Below are positions 34,580 through 42,980 of a stretch of 64,000 bases of DNA, piece by piece. Both the position numbers and the translations under genes were made by a program. The notes below the pieces were generated by a model. That model was not told the origin of the DNA, searched no databases, and saw nothing but the letters and a program-made list of their open reading frames with translations. Origin of the DNA: Methanosarcina siciliae T4/M (GTDB lineage Archaea > Halobacteriota > Methanosarcinia > Methanosarcinales > Methanosarcinaceae); the NCBI RefSeq assembly GCF_000970085.1, contig NZ_CP009506.1, forward strand, positions 372,001-436,000, read 5' to 3'. Numbering within the stretch: the stretch's first letter is position 1; every line of letters begins with the position of its first letter.

Positions 34580-35187
34580 AAAAATTACTTAAAATTAGTT
34601 TTATATTTCCTTATATTTAATTTATTATCCATTACAAGAGTATGACTGTTAAGTATTTGAACCCAGAGGGAGTAAGGTCGGGGAAGGGGAGTTCTAATCG
34701 CCACGCCCTTAAGAGGAATAAATACAGGGATCTAAAAATTGAAAGCTATCGTATATAATGAATCAAAATAGATCGGCGTAGTTTGATAATTGGAGGACAA
34801 GCAAAGCCCAAGTTTTAGTGAGCATAGAATCTCTTTTTATGAACTGCCTGAAGCCTACAGGCAGTTTGACTAGCATGCAAACAGCCATACAAAGAATAGT
34901 CAAAACTCAAAAGTCATATTTTAAAAACAAGAGCTTTAGGAAGACACTATCGAAGAATGCTATTGAAAGCACACATCCTAAAGACATTATCAAAAGTACT
35001 ATCAGATAAACACTATCTGAAAAATACAAGATAGGATCAAAGAGCTACTAAAAGTATTTTCTACACATAAGGAGAATTGAGCTCGCCGGGAATAGAAATT
35101 CCTAGTGGAAATTTATAGTGAATGTATTATAAATTACAATATATTGTTAGTCCCGTTTTTCATAAATGCAAAAATAGGGGGAAAAGA
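34580..35187. other. Intergenic region between HxlR-family gene and SDR gene
   Basis: No supported protein gene is present. A 9-bp hairpin (AACTGCCTG with CAGGCAGTT, 34842-34867) and a second palindrome (TCAGATA with TATCTGA, about 35003-35021) are visible. The 63-codon GTG frame at 34818 lacks family features and I do not call it. Confidence 0.5.
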
Positions 35188-35958
35188 ATGGCTATTAACG
35201 AGACTAAGCGATTTTTGGGGAAAGTCGCATTCATTACCGGAGGGGCGACCGGCATTGGCCAGGCTACTGCGGTCGCCTTTGCTCGTGAGGGCGCTAACGT
35301 TGCGCTAACGTATCACAAGCAAGGGGCTGAACAGACTGCTCGTATGATTGAAGAACTTGGTGGACAAGCATTAGTCGTCAAGTGCGACGTGATGCGAGAG
35401 GAAGATGTGAAGAATGCTATAGAAAAGACCATCCAGAAATTCGGTCGACTTGATTACGCTTTTAACAATGCCGGCATTGAAGGAAAAACAGTAATAACTG
35501 CTGAATATCCAGTTGAAGAGTGGAACCGGGTCATTGCCACTAATCTCACAGGAGTCTTCCTCTGTATGAAGTATGAGATTCCGCAGATGCTTAAACAAGG
35601 TGCCGGAGCAATTGTAAACTGTTCCTCCGGGGCTGGACTGACCGGTTTTCCAGATATCGCACCATATGTTGCCAGTAAGCATGGGGTGGTGGGGCTCACA
35701 AAAACAGCTGCCCTTGATTACGCCAAGTCAAATATCCGGATCAATGCCGTTTGTCCTGGAATGACCGACACTCCGATGATGGAACGGTATAGCGGGGGCA
35801 CTCCCGAGGGTTACGAAAAAATAATCGAGCAGGAGCCAATCGGAAGAATGGGCAGGCCCGAGGAGATCGCCATTGCGGTCCTGTGGCTTTGTTCAGATGC
35901 AGCTTCCTTTGTGACCGGAGATGTGATGCGTGTTGACGGAGGACAGTTAGCGCACTAA
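35188..35958 (+). CDS. Short-chain dehydrogenase/reductase, glucose-1-dehydrogenase-like
   Basis: The Rossmann motif TGGATGIGQATA, the NNAG motif (AFNNAGIEGK), catalytic Ser in NCSSGAGLTGFPD and Y-x-x-x-K (YVASKHGVVGLT) are all present. The C-terminus has the classical SFVTGDVMRVDGGQLAH. The ATG at 35188 follows GGGGGA by 6 nt; the earlier ATG at 35122 is not needed for the domain. It is an NAD(P)-dependent oxidoreductase of unknown substrate, leading a group with cupin 2 and a second zinc alcohol dehydrogenase. Confidence 0.92.
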   Translation: MAINETKRFLGKVAFITGGATGIGQATAVAFAREGANVALTYHKQGAEQTARMIEELGGQALVVKCDVMREEDVKNAIEKTIQKFGRLDYAFNNAGIEGKTVITAEYPVEEWNRVIATNLTGVFLCMKYEIPQMLKQGAGAIVNCSSGAGLTGFPDIAPYVASKHGVVGLTKTAALDYAKSNIRINAVCPGMTDTPMMERYSGGTPEGYEKIIEQEPIGRMGRPEEIAIAVLWLCSDAASFVTGDVMRVDGGQLAH

Positions 35959-36128
35959 CGGCACATCCCATACTACTTAGAATTTTGGATCAAGATCGGT
36001 GTTAATTGTCATTGGGCTTACTACTTGCTTCCGTTCTTTGGAACATGTAATGTCGGCAATTATCGGTAATTTCCATATGGTGCTGAAAAGAAAGTAGTAT
36101 CACGAAAAAATTTGAAGGAGAATAAAAC

Positions 36129-36554
36129 ATGAATAAATCAAACAATTTAAGTGAAAGTGTAATCTTCCCGAAAGGAGAAGAACTTCCGGAAATGTTCAGC
36201 AAGTATTTTTCAGGTAAAGCATGGCTTAGCATGCTGGTGCCAAGGGATGACGAATTTAACTGTCCAATAGGCAATGTAACGTTTGAACCGGGTTGTCGGA
36301 ATAACTGGCATAAGCATCCGGGCGGACAGATTCTATTAGTAACAGGTGGACGTGGTTACTATCAGGAAGAAGGAAAGCTTGCACAGGAACTTAATCCAGG
36401 TGATATAGTAAAAATTCATCCGAATGTGAAACACTGGCATGGAGCAGCACATGATAGCTGGTTCGTACACCTTTCCGTTGAGACGAATGTTAGTGCAGGT
36501 ACGGCCGAATGGCTTGAACCCGTAACTGATGAAGAATATAACAAGTTAGAATAA
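36129..36554 (+). CDS. Cupin-domain protein 2
   Basis: This is a paralog of the 23914 cupin, about 85% identical, with the same metal motifs (NNWHKHPGGQILLVTGGRG, PNVKHWHGAAHDSWFVHL). GAAGGAG precedes the ATG. It is followed by a zinc alcohol dehydrogenase, exactly as cupin 1 is, although the two dehydrogenases belong to different subfamilies. No TetR palindrome is seen upstream, so the two cupin units are probably controlled differently. Confidence 0.9.
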   Translation: MNKSNNLSESVIFPKGEELPEMFSKYFSGKAWLSMLVPRDDEFNCPIGNVTFEPGCRNNWHKHPGGQILLVTGGRGYYQEEGKLAQELNPGDIVKIHPNVKHWHGAAHDSWFVHLSVETNVSAGTAEWLEPVTDEEYNKLE

Positions 36555-36617
36555 CTCAGAATACGATATTCTTGTAAAATAATACTATTTATACAAAATC
36601 CAATATGGGGGGCTAAA

Positions 36618-37802
36618 ATGAAAGCCGTGGTATATAAAGGACCAAAAAATGTAGATGTTGAAGAAGTTAAAAAACCAGAAATAGAGAAGCTAACTGACGT
36701 AATTATAAAAGTGACAAGTAGTGGAATCTGTGGAAGTGATTTACATCTATATGGTGGCCATGGTCCTGACGGATTAGGAACAATTTTAGGACATGAACCA
36801 ATGGGAGTTGTTGAAGAGGTTGGAGATGCAGTTGAGCTAGTTAAACCTGGTGATAGGGTAGTAATACCATTTAATGTTGCTTGTGGATCTTGTTTAAATT
36901 GCGTTAAGGGTTTGACCAATATGTGTCTTACCATGAATCCAGACGCAGCTATAGCAAACTATGGATATCCTGGAGCGGGACCATATGATGGTGGACAAGC
37001 TGAGTATCTGAGAGTTCCTTATGGAGATTGGGCTTGCTTAAAATTGCCCGGTGAGCCGGGGGATGAATTTGAAGACGATTTTGTGATGCTTGCAGATATA
37101 TTTCCAACAGCATATTATGCAGCAGAGTTAGCTAAAGTAAAAACTGGGAAAACAGTAGCCGTTTTTGGTGCCGGGCCTGTAGGTCTACTTGCAGCATACA
37201 GTTCAATGTTAATGGGTGCAAGTGAAGTCTACGTTGTTGATAAATCTGATAAACGTTTAAAACTTGCTGAATCAATTGGTGCAGTTCCAATTAACTTTAC
37301 AGATGGTGATCCCGTTGAGATGATAATGCAAATCCGTCAAAATGACAAAAATTTAATGAGTTCTCTAAGGCCTGGAGAAGAAAAGGTTTTAGGCGTGGAT
37401 TGTGCAATTGATGCGGTGGGTTATCAAGCACTTGATAGAAATAATTCTGAAGAATTTAAGCCAAACCAAGTTTTAATGGACATCGCAAGAATTATAGCCC
37501 CAGGGGGCAGCATTGGAGTAATTGGTGTTTATAGTCCAGATCCTGCCGGTAAGGATGAGAATGAAAAACAAGGATATTTAACGCTTCCGTGGGCTGAATT
37601 CTGGTTCAAAGGAGTATCCATAGGTACTGGACCGACACCTGTTAAACAAATGCACGTGTTTTTAAGAAATTTGATATTCAATGGTAAAGCAAAACCAAGC
37701 TTCATAGTATCTGACCGTATCAGCATTGATGAAGCTCCTGAGGCATATAAGCAATTTGATAAGAGGGATGATGTAGTTAAGCCTATAATCAAATTCCATT
37801 AA
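36618..37802 (+). CDS. Zinc alcohol dehydrogenase, glutathione-independent formaldehyde dehydrogenase-like
   Basis: Catalytic zinc residues are in GICGSDLHLYGGHG and GHEPMGVVEEVGD. The structural zinc set is CGSCLNCVKGLTNMC. The nucleotide loop is VFGAGPVGLLAAYSS. Insertions including YGYPGAGPYDGGQAEYLRVP and AIDAVGYQA are typical of the formaldehyde-dismutase/FdhA group that does not need glutathione. GGGGGG lies 9 nt before the ATG. The second operon of cupin plus dehydrogenase suggests aldehyde handling. Formaldehyde as substrate is an inference. Confidence 0.9.
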   Translation: MKAVVYKGPKNVDVEEVKKPEIEKLTDVIIKVTSSGICGSDLHLYGGHGPDGLGTILGHEPMGVVEEVGDAVELVKPGDRVVIPFNVACGSCLNCVKGLTNMCLTMNPDAAIANYGYPGAGPYDGGQAEYLRVPYGDWACLKLPGEPGDEFEDDFVMLADIFPTAYYAAELAKVKTGKTVAVFGAGPVGLLAAYSSMLMGASEVYVVDKSDKRLKLAESIGAVPINFTDGDPVEMIMQIRQNDKNLMSSLRPGEEKVLGVDCAIDAVGYQALDRNNSEEFKPNQVLMDIARIIAPGGSIGVIGVYSPDPAGKDENEKQGYLTLPWAEFWFKGVSIGTGPTPVKQMHVFLRNLIFNGKAKPSFIVSDRISIDEAPEAYKQFDKRDDVVKPIIKFH

Positions 37803-37810
37803 GCACGGTT

Positions 37811-37840
37811 AAAATAAGAACTTAACTTATTTTTTAATTT
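37811..37840 (+). terminator. Hairpin terminator after the formaldehyde dehydrogenase-like gene
   Basis: AAAATAAG pairs with CTTATTTT across a 7-nt loop, followed by TTAATTT, 9 bp after the stop codon. Confidence 0.55.
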
Positions 37841-38027
37841 AACTTTCATTTGATTAATTCTCCCTAATTATAGCGACTGCGGACTAAAAATCAGTCATTC
37901 AGATATAGAGATTAATTGAAAACTTTCCTTTAATCAATCAGGAGTCATATCCATGAGTTAGTTATCAATTTCTTTTTTATTTAAATTTTTTTAGGAAGCA
38001 AATAGTTATATACCATTAAGTATCTGG

Positions 38028-38045
38028 TGACTGATTGATCAGTCA
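38028..38045. promoter_or_regulatory. TetR-type operator, flavoprotein promoter
   Basis: TGACTGATTGATCAGTCA contains two overlapping versions of the palindrome. It lies 22-26 bp after the TATA box (38006) and 91 bp before the ATG. Confidence 0.75.
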
Positions 38046-38135
38046 ATAATGATATTCTCATGATCTAATGAACTTATCTCAAAGTTCAAATTTACCGAGT
38101 ATAAAACATAATCAAGAATATAGGAGATAATACAA

Positions 38136-38675
38136 ATGAGCAAAAAAGTATTAGTGTTGCCTGCAAGTCCAAGAAAAGGCGGAAACTCCGACCTGCTGTG
38201 CGATCAGTTCATACGTGGAGCGGAAGAGGCAGGCAATCAGGCGGAGAAGATCTTTGTGAATGACAGGACGATCGCTTACTGTACAGGATGTGGGGTCTGC
38301 TTTAACAGAGGGAATGGATGCTCCCAAAAAGACGACATGGACGAGATCCTGGATAAAATGATCGCGGCAGATGTGATCGTAATGGCCACTCCGGTATACT
38401 TCTACACAATGAATGGTCAGATGAAGACCCTGATAGACCGTACTTGCGCTCGATACACAGAGATCAATGACAAGGATTTCTATTTCATTGTAGCAGCTGC
38501 CGCCGATAGTAAACCGGCCATGGAGAGAACACTTGAGGGATTCAGAGGTTTTACTTCCTGCCTTAAAGGGCCAAATGAAAAAGGCGTTGTCTATGGAACA
38601 GGTGCCTGGAACGTAGGAGATATCAAGGGAAGCAAAGCAATGGAACAGGCATATGAAATGGGAAAAGGGGTTTGA
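38136..38675 (+). CDS. NADPH-dependent FMN reductase-like flavoprotein with CxxC motif (2)
   Basis: The FMN loop VLPASPRKGGNSDLLCDQF, the cluster motif CTGCGVCFNRGNGC and MATPVYFYTMNGQMKTLIDR mark an iron-sulfur flavoprotein or NAD(P)H-quinone reductase-like protein. Its 179-residue length is normal. It is a separate TetR-controlled unit. The cysteine set resembles those at 27896, 59861 and 60587, so the window carries at least four such proteins plus a broken one. Confidence 0.88.
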   Translation: MSKKVLVLPASPRKGGNSDLLCDQFIRGAEEAGNQAEKIFVNDRTIAYCTGCGVCFNRGNGCSQKDDMDEILDKMIAADVIVMATPVYFYTMNGQMKTLIDRTCARYTEINDKDFYFIVAAAADSKPAMERTLEGFRGFTSCLKGPNEKGVVYGTGAWNVGDIKGSKAMEQAYEMGKGV

Positions 38676-38767
38676 TTGAAGAATATGATACAATGAACAG
38701 AGCAGAATCATGCGAAAAGAGATCGTTGAAGAATTATCCGGAGAGGTCTAACTAAAAACTAATTTTT

Positions 38768-38797
38768 TCACTCTTTTTATGAGTGATTAATCAATCA
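38768..38797. promoter_or_regulatory. 19-bp palindrome merged with a TetR-type site
   Basis: TCACTCTTTTTATGAGTGA (38768-38786) has arms TCACTC/GAGTGA and runs into TGAGTGATTAATCAATCA (38780-38797). The same 19-mer occurs at 41336-41354. It sits directly upstream of the hydrolase TATA box. Confidence 0.6.
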
Positions 38798-38830
38798 AAG
38801 CAAATATATACTACGAACACTACATACCAA

Positions 38831-38844
38831 TGACTGTTTAGTCA
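38831..38844. promoter_or_regulatory. TetR-type operator, alpha/beta hydrolase promoter
   Basis: TGACTGTTTAGTCA, followed by GTCAGT, lies about 27 bp after AAATATATACT (38802) and 51 bp before the ATG. Confidence 0.7.
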
Positions 38845-38894
38845 GTCAGTAACAATGATATTTGATACAATTCTAATATTCAGGAGAAATAAAA

Positions 38895-39878
38895 ATGTCG
38901 GAAAACATAGAATCTAAAAATGAATCTAGTGGAAAAACCTTTGAACTCAGTGAAAAGGTAACTGTAGAAAAAGTATCCTATAAGAATAGGTACGGAATTA
39001 TCGTTGCAGCGGACATGTACTTATCAAAGGATATAGACAAGTCCAAAAAATATCCAGCAATTGTTATAGGAACACCTTATGGGGGTGTGAAAGAGCAAGG
39101 GGCTGGTATTTACGCGCAGAATATGGCAGAACGAGGATTTGTTGCCATTGCGTTCGATGAATCATTTAATGGCGAAAGCGGTGGGGAACCAAGACATGTT
39201 TCTTCTCCAGATATATTTGTTGAAGATTTTAGCGCAGGAGTAGACTTTCTGGGAACACGTCCTTTTGTGGACAGAAACAGGATCGGCGTTATCGGTATCT
39301 GTGGAAGCGGCGGATTTTCAATTACTGCAGCTCAAGTTGACCCACGTATCAAAGCAGTTGCTACTGCAAGTATGTACGATATAAGTAGCATGATAAGAGA
39401 TGGATTTGGAAAAACAATGACTGATGAACAGCGTACGCAAACTTTAGTTCAGTTGGGCGAGCAACGATGGAAAGACTTCGAGAATGGTACTCCAGAATTG
39501 CCTATAGGTTTCCCAGGTGAACCAGCAGATTCAATTCCGGAAGGATTAGATCCAATTTCAAGTGAATTTTTTGAATACTACGGAATGGAGCGTGGACATC
39601 ATCCTAATGCAGGAGCCGCATTCACTATTACAAGTAGCATGTCATTCATGAACTTCCCTTTGATGAACTATATTGAGACCATTTCACCACGACCAATTTT
39701 GTTCATCATCGGTGAAAATGCTCACTCCAGATACTTTAGTGAAGATGCCTATGAAATTGCTGCTGAACCCAAAGAACTCTACGTTGTTCCGGGAGCAAGA
39801 CATATTGATCTGTACGACAGGACCGACATGATTCCATTTGACAAATTAGAATCATTTTTCTCTGAAAATCTAAAATGA
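38895..39878 (+). CDS. Alpha/beta hydrolase (dienelactone hydrolase/acetyl-xylan-esterase-like)
   Basis: The fold starts with VSYKNRYGIIVAADMYLSK and AIVIGTPYGGVKEQGAG. The nucleophile elbow is GICGSGGFS (G-x-x-G-S-G variant, with Ser in the elbow). The catalytic His is in GARHIDLYDR. This resembles the clostridial cytoplasmic hydrolases found beside carboxymuconolactone decarboxylases and aldo/keto reductases. It is a single-gene unit with its own TetR operator. The substrate, perhaps an ester or lactone, is unknown. Confidence 0.88.
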   Translation: MSENIESKNESSGKTFELSEKVTVEKVSYKNRYGIIVAADMYLSKDIDKSKKYPAIVIGTPYGGVKEQGAGIYAQNMAERGFVAIAFDESFNGESGGEPRHVSSPDIFVEDFSAGVDFLGTRPFVDRNRIGVIGICGSGGFSITAAQVDPRIKAVATASMYDISSMIRDGFGKTMTDEQRTQTLVQLGEQRWKDFENGTPELPIGFPGEPADSIPEGLDPISSEFFEYYGMERGHHPNAGAAFTITSSMSFMNFPLMNYIETISPRPILFIIGENAHSRYFSEDAYEIAAEPKELYVVPGARHIDLYDRTDMIPFDKLESFFSENLK

Positions 39879-39908
39879 TCCCTTTATAAATCAAAATAAG
39901 ATGATTAC

Positions 39909-40290
39909 ATGAAGAGGATAGCAATTAATGGTAGTCCAGGGAAGAATATGAACACTGCAATACTCCTGGAACATGCACTTAAGGGAGCAGAATCCAAGGG
40001 GGCGGAAACAGAACTCATCCACTTATGATCTGAACTACAAAGGGTGCACAAGCTGCTTTGCCTGCAAGAGAATAGGCGGTCAAAGCTATGGCATATGTGC
40101 CATGAAAGATGAACTGACCCCTGTCCTTAAGAAAATGGAAGAAGCCGATGCCTTTATTCCTGGGGCTCCTATCTACTTCGGGGATGTGACCGGAGAGATG
40201 AGGTCTTTTCTGGAACGATTATTGTTCCAGTACCTTGTTTGGAGTAAAATAATGGGTCACATGTGCACGATATACAACTGCAATATATGA
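39909..40290 (+). pseudogene. Broken CxxC flavoprotein gene
   Basis: The N-terminus reads MKRIAINGSPGKNMNTAILL and continues to AETELIHL, then hits TGA at about 40026. A one-base loss there shifts the frame: the continuation NYKGCTSCFACKRIGGQ and APIYFGDVTGEMRSFLERLL is in another frame starting at about 40022. The C-terminal third is missing, ending SKIMGHMCTIYNCNI. It was an iron-sulfur flavoprotein like its intact neighbours. Confidence 0.8.
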
Positions 40291-40411
40291 CCAAAACTCC
40301 AATTGCTGATACCCTCAGGAACGCATCCCAGCAAGTTGCCCCAGGAAAATTGATCCGCATAATAACATATTTTAAACACCATCAATAGCTATTTAACTAA
40401 GTATACATAAA

Positions 40412-41011
40412 ATGATAAATTATCTGGGAGTGATACAAATTAGGGAAAACATAAGCAGCTTAACCTTTTTTGTCCTGCTACTGATCACCACAGTGGTCGG
40501 GATTTCGGGATGCCAGGAAAACGGGACAAATTCCGAAAGTACGGATACGTCGGGCGTCACTTTACAGGATGCCGTTTTGAATGATACGGAAATAAACTCT
40601 CTCATATACATGCGAGAGGAAGAGAAGTTAGCGAGAGATGTGTACCTCTACCTCTACGACAAATGGAATATACCCATCTTCAGAAACATCGCTGCGAGCG
40701 AACAGGAACATACAGATGCAGTGAAATACTTACTGACGCAGTATGGCGTGCAGGACCCGGCCGCCACGACTTCTGAGGGAGAGTTCACCAATCCCGAGCT
40801 GCAGGAACTTTACAATCAGCTGACCCAGCAGGGAAGTGTCTCCAGGGAGGAGGCCCTTAAAGTAGGTGTGATCATCGAAGAGAAGGACATTCGCGATCTA
40901 GAAGCAGATCTCGCTAATACCACGAACAGCGATATCAGGACGGTCTACGGCAACTTGCTGCGAGGCTCGAATAATCACCTCTCCGCCTTCAACACCCAGC
41001 TTGGAAAGTAA
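40412..41011 (+). CDS. DUF2202 ferritin-like lipoprotein
   Basis: A hydrophobic signal segment ends at GISGC, a lipobox. The mature part matches DUF2202 (LIYMREEEKLARDVYLYL, FRNIAASEQEHTDAVKYLL, GSNNHLSAFNTQLG), with E and H spacing of a ferritin-like four-helix bundle. The start is uncertain: ATG 40412 has no ribosome binding site, GTG 40430 overlaps GGGAG, and an ATT at 40439 lies 8 nt after GGGAG. The role of the family is unknown; a diiron site is possible. The gene lies inside the island but no TetR palindrome precedes it. Confidence 0.85.
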   Translation: MINYLGVIQIRENISSLTFFVLLLITTVVGISGCQENGTNSESTDTSGVTLQDAVLNDTEINSLIYMREEEKLARDVYLYLYDKWNIPIFRNIAASEQEHTDAVKYLLTQYGVQDPAATTSEGEFTNPELQELYNQLTQQGSVSREEALKVGVIIEEKDIRDLEADLANTTNSDIRTVYGNLLRGSNNHLSAFNTQLGK

Positions 41012-41276
41012 CATAGGCAACACTTTCCTTTTTCTGTGGACGCATACTATACTTTTGGCGGGACTTGGGGGTAAACCTTTCCAGTACCGCGATTCTGAAA
41101 TAGGTCCATAAAACTTGACTTTTGAATTGGTTCGCAGATCATGGATTTTTCTGGGAAATCAGTTCGGAGTCATATTTGTGAGTGGTCATATTTGTGAGTG
41201 TTATTTATCATTTCTCTTTTCATTCAGTAGTTACTGAGAGAGCAAATGGTTATATAATATTAAGCATTTTGTTGAT

Positions 41277-41290
41277 TGACTGATCAGTCA
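41277..41290. promoter_or_regulatory. TetR-type operator, reductase C promoter
   Basis: The perfect palindrome TGACTGATCAGTCA lies 27 bp after the TATA box, giving an untranslated leader of about 185 nt. Confidence 0.75.
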
Positions 41291-41335
41291 CAACAATTTA
41301 CATTCTGTAGTAATCTCATCCCAAAAGTAAGTATT

Positions 41336-41365
41336 TCACTCTTTTTATGAGTGACCAGTCTATCA
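41336..41365. promoter_or_regulatory. Second copy of the 19-bp palindrome with TetR-like site
   Basis: TCACTCTTTTTATGAGTGA is identical to 38768-38786 and runs into TGAGTGACCAGTCTATCA. Here it lies inside the predicted leader of reductase C. Confidence 0.6.
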
Positions 41366-41465
41366 GATACAAAAATTAACTGATCGATCTCTCGCAAAAA
41401 TAAGCTGTCAATAAAAGATCGGTCAGGGTCAAGTTACACAATTCAAGAATTCAGGAGAACTAAAA

Positions 41466-42668
41466 ATGCTATACAGAAAAATGCCTAAAAATGGAGACGA
41501 ACTTTCGATACTTGGATTCGGATGCATGCGCCTTCCGGTAAAAGAAGACGGTAGTATAGACGAAGAAAGAGCCACCAGGCAGGTACGCTATGCAATCGAC
41601 CAGGGAGTAAACTATGTTGATACGGCCTGGCCCTATCACATGGAAGAGAGCGAGCCTTTCCTGGGTCGTGCTCTTGCTGACGGGTACCGTGAGAAAGTTA
41701 AACTCGCCACAAAGCTTCCTTCCTGGCTTATAGAGCGCCGGGAGGATATGGATAAGTTCCTGAACGCTCAGCTGGAGAAACTCAAAACAGACCACATCGA
41801 CTATTATCTCATACACGCTCTCGTTGGTGATTTATGGGACAATCTCGAAAAGTTGGGTGTGGCTGATTTCCTTGACAAAGCCAAAGCTGACGGCCGCATC
41901 AGAAATGCAGGTTTCTCCTTCCATGGCTCGGGAGAGGACTTCAACCGGGTAGTGGACGCTTATGACTGGGACTTTTGCCAGATCCAGTACAACTTCCTGG
42001 ATGAAAAGAACCAGGCAGGGACCCCCGGTCTGAAATATGCAGCTTCAAAAGGTCTTGGCGTAATCATAATGGAACCTCTCCGTGGAGGAAACCTGACAAA
42101 AACCATGCCTCAAGCCGTGAAAGATATCTGGGAAGAAGCCCCGATAAAGAGATCCCCTGCGGAATGGGCTCTTCGCTGGGTCTGGAACCACCCGGAGGTC
42201 ACGGTTGTCCTCTCCGGGATGAATGAAGAAGCCCATGTGGAAGAGAACCTGAAAGTGGCAGGCGAGGCTTACCCGAATTCCCTTACAGAAACCGAACTGC
42301 AGTTAGTAAAGAAAGTAGAGCGGAAGTACCGTGAACTGATGAAAGTAGGCTGTACAGGCTGCAGATACTGTATGCCTTGTCCGGCAGGCGTGAATATCCC
42401 ACTCTGTTTTGAATTGTACAACAACCTCTATCTGTCCGGCAACGCAGACGAGACAAAGTTCCTATATGCTGCACAGTTGAGTGGTGCCATATCCGTTGGA
42501 GAAACCGGATTTGCATCCCAGTGCGTCCAGTGCGGGCAGTGCCTTGAAAAATGTCCCCAGCATATTGAAATACCAAAGATGCTCGAATCCGTTGTAGAAG
42601 AACTGGAAGGATCTGATCTGGAGGAAAGAGTTGCCATGGCAAGGCAGTTGTTCAAGAAACAGGCGTAA
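41466..42668 (+). CDS. Aldo/keto reductase with C-terminal 4Fe-4S domain (C)
   Basis: The COG1453 barrel is complete: LSILGFGCMRLPVKEDGSID, NYVDTAWPYHMEESEPFLG (catalytic tyrosine region) and IIMEPLRGGNLT. The C-terminal clusters are CTGCRYCMPCPAGVNIP and CVQCGQCLEKCPQHIEIP. Codon use is more GC-rich than in reductase B. It is the most downstream unit with a TetR palindrome. GGAG lies 9 nt before the ATG. A ferredoxin-linked reductase of carbonyl compounds is inferred. Confidence 0.92.
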   Translation: MLYRKMPKNGDELSILGFGCMRLPVKEDGSIDEERATRQVRYAIDQGVNYVDTAWPYHMEESEPFLGRALADGYREKVKLATKLPSWLIERREDMDKFLNAQLEKLKTDHIDYYLIHALVGDLWDNLEKLGVADFLDKAKADGRIRNAGFSFHGSGEDFNRVVDAYDWDFCQIQYNFLDEKNQAGTPGLKYAASKGLGVIIMEPLRGGNLTKTMPQAVKDIWEEAPIKRSPAEWALRWVWNHPEVTVVLSGMNEEAHVEENLKVAGEAYPNSLTETELQLVKKVERKYRELMKVGCTGCRYCMPCPAGVNIPLCFELYNNLYLSGNADETKFLYAAQLSGAISVGETGFASQCVQCGQCLEKCPQHIEIPKMLESVVEELEGSDLEERVAMARQLFKKQA

Positions 42669-42980
42669 AAGCAAGAACGATTTGAAGTGAAAAATGACAA
42701 TATGGAGATGTTGTTTAAGCTGATTTTTATCGAAAGATTAAACAATATCTCCATTTCCTGCTTTTGGCCTACAGTCCCGGTTAACTATACTTTTTCATCT
42801 TTAGAATTTGAATTCTTACCTAATTACAAAGTAGTAACCCAAATAATTATAAAAATCAAACCTGTATGAGTTAGCACGAAACTCTAAAGAGCCTCCAAAA
42901 TAATAAATTAGTGTCTGGTAGCTCTGTATTTAAGCTGTTTATTGCTAAAGCATTCAATTCTTTTCGATTAAGGGTGGCGC
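42669..42980. other. Intergenic region between the redox island and larB
   Basis: A long inverted repeat starts it: CAATATGGAGATGTTGTTTA (about 42697) is followed by TTAAACAATATCTCCATTTC (42738), a strong hairpin that may end the reductase transcript. Otherwise I see nothing. Confidence 0.55.

Larger units (their letters stand above)
37803..38135. other. Intergenic region with terminator and TetR promoter
   Basis: A perfect 8-bp hairpin (AAAATAAG 37811-37818 with CTTATTTT 37826-37833) ends the dehydrogenase transcript. The flavoprotein promoter (TTATATAC at 38006) and its operator occupy the right end. Confidence 0.6.
41012..41465. other. Intergenic region with TetR-regulated promoter of reductase C
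   Basis: No gene is visible. It contains TTATATAA (41250), the operator 41277-41290 and the 19-bp palindrome 41336-41354. Confidence 0.6.

Noticed and set aside
34818..35009. 63-codon GTG frame between HxlR and SDR genes
   Set aside because: Lysine- and serine-rich random-like sequence crossing two hairpins, no ribosome binding site or family.
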